Assembly: GCA_945861195.1 (NCBI GenBank)
Contig: CAMATS010000044.1
Coordinates: 1 to 10,996, forward strand
Length of the DNA: 10,996 nt
Direction: 5' to 3'
Origin: Rhodoferax sp. OV413
Lineage (GTDB): Bacteria; Pseudomonadota; Gammaproteobacteria; Burkholderiales; Burkholderiaceae_C
Shown here: positions 5,773 through 10,996 of the stretch, in pieces
Layout: each line of letters starts with the position of its first letter
Position numbering within the stretch: position 1 is the first letter of the stretch
The notes under the pieces: model-generated
The model's database searches: none
The model's input: the letters and a program-made list of their open reading frames with translations, nothing else
What the model was told of the DNA's origin: nothing
Translations under genes and position numbers: made by a program

Positions 5773-7056
5773 ATGGTTCCCCACTTAGTCACCGCCCTGA
5801 CCGGCCCCATCAATGAACTCGAGCAGCGGGTGCTGGATTCGATGCCCGCCATAGAGCGCTGGTTCCGGCTTGAGTGGATGGAGCACACGCCGCCCTTTTA
5901 CAGCGCGGTGGATCTGCGCAATGGCGGCTTCAAGCTGGCGCCGGTAGACACCAATTTGTTCCCCGGGGGCTGGAACAACCTGACGTCTGAGATGCTGCCA
6001 CTGGCGGTGCAGGCCGCCATGGCGGCCATCGAAAAAATCTGCCCCGAGGCGCGCAATTTGTTGGTGATACCGGAAAACCATCAGCAAAGCACCTTCTACC
6101 TGGCCAACATCGTGCAGCTGCAACGCATTTTTCACATGGCCGGGCTCAATGTGCGCATCGGCTCCATTGACCCTGCCATCAAAAAACCCATCACCGTGGC
6201 CCTGCCCGATGGCGACAGCGTGACACTGGAGCCCGTGGTTCGTGGCAAACGGCGCATTGGCGTGAAAGACTTTGATCCCTGCACGATTTTGCTCAACACT
6301 GATCTCAACGCCGGCGTGCCGGGCATTCTCGAGGACCTGCACGAGCAGTACCTGCTGCCGCCCCTGCATGCGGCCTGGGCGACCCGGCGCAAGAGCGCGC
6401 ATTTCAGATGCTATGAAGAGGTGGCCAAGCGCCTGGGCAAGCTGCTCGGCGCTGACCCCTGGCTGATACACCCCATGTTTGAGCGCTGCGGCGCGGTCGA
6501 CCTGAGCACCCCGAGCGGCCTGGACCACCTGGGCACCCAAGTGGAAGCCTTGCTGGCCAAGGTGCGCCGAAAGTACAAGGAATACGGCATCAAGGAGAAG
6601 CCTTTTGTGGTGGTCAAGGCGGACGATGGCAGCCGTGGCATGGGCATTTCCACGATGCGCGATGCGCGCAGCGTGGCCGAACTCGGCGCCATGTTGGGCG
6701 CGCGGCAAACACCCCCCGGGGCGCAGGATATCTTGGTCCAAGAAGGCGTGCTGACCCGTGAGCGCATCAATGAGGCGGTGGCTGAGCCGGTGGTCTACAT
6801 GATGGACCGTTATGTGGTGGGCGGCTTCTATCGCATCCATGCCGAGCGCGGTGATGACGAGGACCTGTGCGCCCCGGGCTCAAGCTTTGTGCCCCTGGCC
6901 TTTGAGCAAAGCACCCACCTGCCGCAGCCCGGCGTGAAACCCGGCGCCAGTGCCCCAAACCGGTTTTATATGTATGGCGTGGTGGCCCGCGCGGCCATGC
7001 TGGCAGCGAGTTACGAGCTCGAGTTGACTGACCCCGAGGCCGAAGCTTTCTCCTGA
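5773..7056 (+). CDS. gshA: Glutamate-cysteine ligase, betaproteobacterial/Acidithiobacillus-type GshA
   Basis: GshA joins glutamate and cysteine with ATP to make gamma-glutamylcysteine, the first and usually rate-limiting step of glutathione synthesis, in the cytoplasm. The 427-residue protein belongs to the GshA family first noted in Acidithiobacillus ferrooxidans and common in betaproteobacteria, which differs from the E. coli type. Recognisable stretches are RNGGFKLAPVDTNLFPGGWN (about 49-68), PENHQQSTFYLANI, KYKEYGIKEKPFVVVKADDG, EPVVYMMDRYVVGGFYR and SAPNRFYMYGVVARAAMLAA. The glycine-rich loop KADDGSRGMG (282-291) recalls an ATP-binding loop. As I remember, relatives more often read KAD(N/A)GTYGMGIM here, so this copy looks divergent. 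ATG 5773 has only a weak Shine-Dalgarno (GAAAGA). A weak hairpin lies just upstream. Its partner gshB is about 3.2 kb downstream, beyond kup and the benE-type gene. Confidence 0.94.
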   Translation: MVPHLVTALTGPINELEQRVLDSMPAIERWFRLEWMEHTPPFYSAVDLRNGGFKLAPVDTNLFPGGWNNLTSEMLPLAVQAAMAAIEKICPEARNLLVIPENHQQSTFYLANIVQLQRIFHMAGLNVRIGSIDPAIKKPITVALPDGDSVTLEPVVRGKRRIGVKDFDPCTILLNTDLNAGVPGILEDLHEQYLLPPLHAAWATRRKSAHFRCYEEVAKRLGKLLGADPWLIHPMFERCGAVDLSTPSGLDHLGTQVEALLAKVRRKYKEYGIKEKPFVVVKADDGSRGMGISTMRDARSVAELGAMLGARQTPPGAQDILVQEGVLTRERINEAVAEPVVYMMDRYVVGGFYRIHAERGDDEDLCAPGSSFVPLAFEQSTHLPQPGVKPGASAPNRFYMYGVVARAAMLAASYELELTDPEAEAFS

Positions 7057-7205
7057 GCACCAAAACCAGTTGCTGCGCTGCAACATTTTCTGGCGCTGCC
7101 GGGCCTGATTGCTGCTGGGCCAGCCTGAAGCGCCAGGCGCTGGGCGCACAATGGCGGTCTTTTCAGGAACGGATCCTTGGCCCAGAAGCGGGCTGGGGCC
7201 AATGT
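7057..7205 (+). promoter_or_regulatory. Intergenic region gshA-kup, with inverted repeats and a possible kup promoter
   Basis: This is the longest non-coding stretch (149 bp). It holds three small inverted repeats: GTTGC/GCAAC (7069-7073 and 7080-7084, followed by ATTTTC, a weak terminator candidate for gshA), GCTGG/CCAGC (7114-7118 and 7120-7124) and AGCGCC/GGCGCT (7129-7134 and 7136-7141). A CACAAT at 7147-7152 could be a -10 for kup but has no convincing -35. Before the kup GTG there is only a weak GGGG (7195-7198). No known riboswitch is recognisable by eye. Confidence 0.35.
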
Positions 7206-9074
7206 GTGTCAGCATCCAAATCGTCTCTCACCGCGCTCACGTTGGGCGCTATCGGCGTGGTTTATGGCGATATTGGCACCAGTGTGCTGTATGCAGTCAA
7301 GGAAGTGTTCGGCTCCGGCCACGTGCCCTTCACCCCTGACAATGTCTACGGCATTCTGTCAATTTTCTTCTGGACGCTGACCGTCATCGTGTCGCTCAAG
7401 TACGTGGTGCTGGTGCTGCGTGCTGACAACAATGGTGAGGGCGGCTTGGTCGCCATGCTGGCGCTGGCCTCACAGTCGGTCAAAGACAAACCCCGGTTGC
7501 GCCGGGTGTTGCTGGCGGTTGGCATCTTTGGCACCTGCCTGTTTTACGGCGATGGCGTCATCACCCCCGCCATTTCGGTGCTCTCTGCAGTGGAAGGTCT
7601 TGAGGTGGTGTCGCCGGCCTTCAAGCGCTATGTGATTCCGCTGACCCTGATCATCCTGTTTGGACTGTTTGCGGTGCAAAAACGTGGCACTGCTGGTATC
7701 GGCAAGTTCTTCGGCCCGATCACGCTGGTCTGGTTTGCCTGCATCGCTCTGCTCGGACTGGTCCATATCCAGTCCAACCCGGCCATTTTGTGGGCCATCA
7801 GCCCGCATTACGCGCTGGGCTTCATGTGGCACAACCCTGGCATCACCTTCATCATCCTGGGCGCCGTGGTGCTGTGTGTCACCGGGGGCGAGGCGCTGTA
7901 CGCCGACATGGGTCATTTTGGCAAAAAGCCGATCCGGGTCGCCTGGTTTGCGGTGGTTATGCCGGCGCTGACACTGAACTATTTTGGCCAGGGCGCGCTG
8001 CTGCTCAAGAACCCTGAGGCGGTCAAGAACCCGTTTTTCCTGATGGCGCCTGACTGGGCCCTGGTGCCGCTGGTGGTGCTCGCCACCATGGCTACGGTGA
8101 TTGCCTCGCAGGCGCTGATCTCGGGCGCGTTTTCGGTCACCAAGCAGGTGATCCAGTTGGGCTACCTGCCGCGGCTGCAAGTGCAGCACACCAGCGTCAA
8201 AGAGACCGGCCAGATTTACCTGCCTTTTGTCAACTGGGGCCTGTTTGTGGCGATTGTGCTGGCGGTGGTGCTGTTCAAGTCGTCCAGCAACCTGGCGGCC
8301 GCCTATGGCATTGCGGTTTGCACCGACATGCTGATCACCACGATTCTCACTTTCTACGTGATTCGCTACCGTTGGAACTACCCGCTGGCCCTGTGCATTG
8401 CCGCAACTGGTTTTTTCTTTGTGGTGGACTTTGCTTTCTGGGCCTCCAACATGTTCAAGCTGTTTGATGGCGGCTGGTTCCCGCTGCTGATCGGCGGCGC
8501 AGTCTTTACCTTGATGATGACCTGGCACGATGGGCGGCGCCTGCTCAATGCCAGCCTGCGCGACAACGCGATCGACCTGCCCGGTTTTCTGGAGTCCGTG
8601 TTTGTCAGCCCACCGGTGCGGGTGGAGGGCACGGCTGTGTTTTTGACGGCCGAGCCGGGCACGGTGCCCAACGCCATGCTGCACAACCTCAAGCACAACA
8701 AGGTGCTGCATCAAAACAATTTATTTGTGACCGTGCGCAACCACGAGGTGCCGTGGATTGGCATGGATAAACGCATCGAGATCGAGCCGCTGGGGCATGA
8801 TTGCTGGCAGGTGGTGATCCACTACGGCTTCAAAAACGACCCGGATATACCCAAGGCCCTGCAACAACTTAAGGGCAGGGGCTGCGAGCTAGACGACATG
8901 CGAACCAGCTATTTCCTGTCGCGCGATACCGTCATCCCGACCATTGGCGGTGGCATGGCGCAGTGGCGCGAAAAGCTGTTCGCCCAAATGCACCGCAACG
9001 CCAGTGCCGCCGCCGACTTTCTGAAGCTGCCGAACAACTCGGTGGTGGAACTCGGCTCCAAGATCGAAATCTAG
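7206..9074 (+). CDS. kup: Low-affinity K+ uptake transporter, Kup/HAK/KT family
   Basis: Kup imports potassium with protons across the inner membrane. The 622-residue length equals the usual length of bacterial Kup. The N-terminal part shows the family signature GVVYGDIGTSVLYAVKE (YGDIGTS at 20-26), LRADNNGEGG and FYGDGVITPAISVLSAVEGL (113 onward). About twelve hydrophobic segments follow up to roughly residue 440, for example ITLVWFACIALLGLVHI, FIILGAVVLCVTGGEALYAD and YGIAVCTDMLITTILTFYVI. A cytoplasmic C-terminal domain follows, including PGTVPNAMLHNLKHNKVLH. The start is the GTG at 7206, the furthest in-frame start; an ATG at 7202 and a GTG at 7204 are out of frame. It begins 149 bp after gshA, so it may have its own promoter. 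The benE-type gene follows after 10 bp, probably in the same transcript. Confidence 0.97.
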   Translation: MSASKSSLTALTLGAIGVVYGDIGTSVLYAVKEVFGSGHVPFTPDNVYGILSIFFWTLTVIVSLKYVVLVLRADNNGEGGLVAMLALASQSVKDKPRLRRVLLAVGIFGTCLFYGDGVITPAISVLSAVEGLEVVSPAFKRYVIPLTLIILFGLFAVQKRGTAGIGKFFGPITLVWFACIALLGLVHIQSNPAILWAISPHYALGFMWHNPGITFIILGAVVLCVTGGEALYADMGHFGKKPIRVAWFAVVMPALTLNYFGQGALLLKNPEAVKNPFFLMAPDWALVPLVVLATMATVIASQALISGAFSVTKQVIQLGYLPRLQVQHTSVKETGQIYLPFVNWGLFVAIVLAVVLFKSSSNLAAAYGIAVCTDMLITTILTFYVIRYRWNYPLALCIAATGFFFVVDFAFWASNMFKLFDGGWFPLLIGGAVFTLMMTWHDGRRLLNASLRDNAIDLPGFLESVFVSPPVRVEGTAVFLTAEPGTVPNAMLHNLKHNKVLHQNNLFVTVRNHEVPWIGMDKRIEIEPLGHDCWQVVIHYGFKNDPDIPKALQQLKGRGCELDDMRTSYFLSRDTVIPTIGGGMAQWREKLFAQMHRNASAAADFLKLPNNSVVELGSKIEI

Positions 9075-9084
9075 TCGCCCCGAG

Positions 9085-10299
9085 ATGTACTTTTTTCGTG
9101 ACCTCAGCCTGTCCACTGCCACTGCCGGTTTTGTGGCGGTTCTGGTGGGTTTTACCAGTTCGGTGGCCATCGTGTTTCAGGCGGCGCAAGCCTTTGCCGC
9201 GACGCCAGCGCAGACCGGCTCATGGCTTTGGGCCCTTGGCCTGGGCATGGGGCTGTGCACCCTGCTGCCCTCGCTTTATTTGCGTAAACCGGTGATGGTG
9301 GCCTGGAGCACGCCGGGCGCTGCGGTGCTTGCGACGGCGGGCCTGGCGGGCGGTTTTTCCATGGCTGAGGCGGTTGGTGCCTTTATGGTTTGCGCCGCCC
9401 TGATCATCCTGTTTGGCGTAACCGGCTGGTTTGAGCGGGTCATGCAGCGGCTGCCCCTGGCCATTGCCTCAGGTTTGCTCGCCGGTGTGCTGGCACGCTT
9501 TGGCATGCAGGCTTTTGTGGCGGCGCAAACTGACCTGCCGCTGGTGCTGCTGATGCTCGCTGCCTATTTGCTGGGTCGGCGCATCACGCCGCGTTTTGTT
9601 GTGCCGCTGACCCTGGTGTTGGCGATTGGCTTTGTGGCTGTGACCCAGGGTTTCCGGGGGCCGACCCTTGAGTTTGCATTGACTGTGCCGGTGTTTGTGG
9701 CGCCGGTGTTCACGCTGGCGGCGGCTGTGAGCCTGGCCCTGCCCTTGTTTGTGGTGACCATGGCCTCGCAAAACCTGCCCGGTGTGGCTGCCATACAGGC
9801 CGCCGGCTATGGCAACCCGCCAGGCGCTGCCGCCGAGGCCGGCGTACCGATCTCGAAAATCATCACCCTGACCGGCGTGGCCACCTTGGTGCTGGCGCCT
9901 TTTGGCGGCTTTGCCCTGAACCTGAGCGCCATCACCGCTGCCATTTGCATGGGCCCTGAGTCGCACCCAGACCGGCAACGGCGTTACACCGCAGCGGTTG
10001 TGTGTGGCGCCATTTATGTGCTCATTGGCCTGTTTGGCGCCGCCATTGTGGCGGCGCTGACCGCCTTTCCCCAGGAGCTGATTGCCGCCATTGCCGGTTT
10101 GGCCCTGCTGGGCACCATTGCCAATGCGCTGCATGTGGCCCTGCGCGATGAGGCGCACCGCGAGGCAGCGCTGATTACCTTTTTGGTCACCCTCAGCGGC
10201 GTGGTGATTGGCGGGGTGGGCGCCGCCTTTTGGGGGGTGCTGGCCGGCGCAGCAGCGCTTTTTGTGCAACAGTATGGGCTTGCCCGGCCGAGACCCTGA
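9085..10299 (+). CDS. BenE family benzoate/H+ symporter-like inner membrane transporter
   Basis: A 404-residue, very hydrophobic protein of the BenE/YdcO family, whose named member is a proton-driven benzoate importer. Landmarks are GFVAVLVGFTSSVAIVFQAA near the start, KPVMVAWSTPGAAVLATAG (AWSTPGA at 73-79), SLALPLFVVTMASQNLPG (SQN at 228-230), FGGFALNLSAITAAICMGPE and GLFGAAIVAALTAFP. About ten to twelve membrane segments can be counted. E. coli YdcO has the same pattern but no proven substrate, and no benzoate catabolic genes are seen here, so the substrate is uncertain and no symbol is given. The ATG at 9085 lies 10 bp after kup; upstream GCCCCGAG gives little Shine-Dalgarno signal. The stop overlaps the gshB start by one base (TGATG, 10297-10301), so gshB is probably translated by coupling with this gene. 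Confidence 0.9.
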   Translation: MYFFRDLSLSTATAGFVAVLVGFTSSVAIVFQAAQAFAATPAQTGSWLWALGLGMGLCTLLPSLYLRKPVMVAWSTPGAAVLATAGLAGGFSMAEAVGAFMVCAALIILFGVTGWFERVMQRLPLAIASGLLAGVLARFGMQAFVAAQTDLPLVLLMLAAYLLGRRITPRFVVPLTLVLAIGFVAVTQGFRGPTLEFALTVPVFVAPVFTLAAAVSLALPLFVVTMASQNLPGVAAIQAAGYGNPPGAAAEAGVPISKIITLTGVATLVLAPFGGFALNLSAITAAICMGPESHPDRQRRYTAAVVCGAIYVLIGLFGAAIVAALTAFPQELIAAIAGLALLGTIANALHVALRDEAHREAALITFLVTLSGVVIGGVGAAFWGVLAGAAALFVQQYGLARPRP

Positions 10300-10996
10300 T
10301 GAACTTCTTATTTGTAGCTGACCCGCTGTCGTCCTTCAAGATTTACAAGGACACCACTTTTGCCATGATGCGCGAGGCCCAGCGCTGTGGCCACGCCATC
10401 AGCGTGTGCGAGGTGCGCGACCTGATGTGGCAGCGTGGCGGCCCAGTCACGGCCTTTGTGCGTGACATCACCCTCACCGGTGAACCGGTCAATTGGTATA
10501 CCGCCGCGCAGCAGGCGCCCGACGAGCGGCCGCAAGCGCTCAAAGACTTTGATTGCGTGGTGATGCGCAAGGACCCGCCATTTGACAGCGAGTACTTCTA
10601 TGCCACCCACCTGCTCGAGCAGGCCGAGCGGGAGGGCGCGCAGGTTTTCAACAAGCCGCGGGCCGTTCGCGATCACCCCGAAAAATTGTCGATTCTCGAG
10701 TTTGCTCAGTTCATCGGCCCCACGCTGGTGACGCGTGATGCGGCCGACATTCGGCGCTTTCATGCCGAGCACCGCGACATCATCCTCAAGCCGCTCGACG
10801 GCATGGGTGGCGCTGGCATCTTTCGGGTCAAGGACGACGGTCTGAATCTGGGCAGCATCACCGAAACCCTGAACCGCGAGGGCCAGCAGACCGTGATGGT
10901 GCAAAAGTTCCTGCCCGAGATCGTCCTGGGCGACAAACGGGTGCTGGTGATTGGCGGGCAAGCCGTGCCGTTTTGCTTGGCCCGTATTCCCCAGGG
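10299..10996 (+). CDS. gshB: Glutathione synthetase (partial, C-terminus off the window)
   Basis: GshB adds glycine to gamma-glutamylcysteine with ATP to give glutathione, in the cytoplasm. It is an ATP-grasp enzyme. From ATG 10299, 232 codons are present of an expected 315 or so. Visible landmarks are MNFLFVADPLSSFKIYKDTT, VVMRKDPPFDSEYFYATHLL (MRKDPPFD at 89-96), FNKPRAVRDHPEKLSI, ILKPLDGMGGAGIFRV (KPLDGMGG at 164-171), GDKRVLVIGG and CLARIPQ just before the edge. These match E. coli GshB closely. The start overlaps the benE-type stop by one base (TGATG), with no separate Shine-Dalgarno, so translational coupling is likely. The final catalytic segment (usually GGETRGNLAAGG onward) lies outside the window. 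Its partner gshA is 3.2 kb upstream on the same strand. Confidence 0.97.
   Translation, partial: MNFLFVADPLSSFKIYKDTTFAMMREAQRCGHAISVCEVRDLMWQRGGPVTAFVRDITLTGEPVNWYTAAQQAPDERPQALKDFDCVVMRKDPPFDSEYFYATHLLEQAEREGAQVFNKPRAVRDHPEKLSILEFAQFIGPTLVTRDAADIRRFHAEHRDIILKPLDGMGGAGIFRVKDDGLNLGSITETLNREGQQTVMVQKFLPEIVLGDKRVLVIGGQAVPFCLARIPQ

Noticed and set aside
5785..6840. 351-codon minus-strand open frame opposite gshA
   Set aside because: His/Gln/Ala-rich shadow of gshA without any family features.
7147..7152. CACAAT as a firm kup promoter -10
   Set aside because: No acceptable -35 at 16-18 bp upstream; kept only as a possibility in the intergenic entry.
7470..8714. 414-codon minus-strand open frame opposite kup
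   Set aside because: Composition rich in His, Gln, Arg and Asp mirrors the hydrophobic codons of kup; no domain is recognisable.
9469..10269. 266-codon minus-strand open frame opposite the benE-type gene
   Set aside because: Antisense of a membrane protein gene, giving the usual His/Gln/Arg-rich shadow.
1..10996. Defence, toxin-antitoxin, phage or mobile-element content
   Set aside because: Every substantial open frame on the coding strands is explained by metabolic or transport families; no transposase, integrase, CRISPR repeat or long terminal repeat was seen.

Overview
The window is about 11 kb of GC-rich, almost fully coding DNA. Protein sequences, gene order and codon use (mostly G/C third positions) point to a betaproteobacterium, most likely Burkholderiales/Comamonadaceae (Rhodoferax- or Polaromonas-like). 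The genus is an inference and cannot be fixed from the sequence alone. I see no rRNA, tRNA, IS element, CRISPR array or phage gene. The only non-coding stretches are about 105 bp (2209-2313), 41 bp (5732-5772) and 149 bp (7057-7205).

Left arm, minus strand (1-2208): a compact operon reading leftwards, made of a DUF1028 protein (Ntn-hydrolase-like) followed by two peptide-type ABC transporter ATPases of the DppD/OppD and DppF/OppF kinds, the second cut by the window edge. The genes are separated by 2 bp or overlap by 4 bp. No permease or binding protein is visible; if present they lie beyond the left edge.

Right arm, plus strand (2314-10996): a gamma-glutamyltransferase-like Ntn hydrolase, proA (proline synthesis), a small DUF4864 protein with a predicted signal peptide, gshA (glutamate-cysteine ligase of the betaproteobacterial type), kup (potassium uptake), a benE-type symporter, and gshB (glutathione synthetase, cut by the right edge). 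Spacings are 14 bp, a 4 bp overlap, 41 bp, 149 bp, 10 bp and a 1 bp overlap.

Glutamate and glutathione run through most of the region. gshA and gshB make glutathione, ProA draws on glutamate through gamma-glutamyl phosphate, and the GGT-like enzyme may cleave gamma-glutamyl or other amide bonds. The divergent DUF1028/peptide-ABC operon could import or process peptides. The joint role of the DUF1028-ABC and GGT-like pair is a hypothesis, not shown by the sequence.

Most genes are ordinary housekeeping or transport genes. The observations most worth checking are a stretch of proA that looks like a compensated double frameshift (about 4845-4903), the divergent pairing of two Ntn-hydrolase-type genes with peptide ABC ATPases, and the separation of gshA from gshB by two transporter genes. 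I found no clear sign of an undescribed defence or mobile system.
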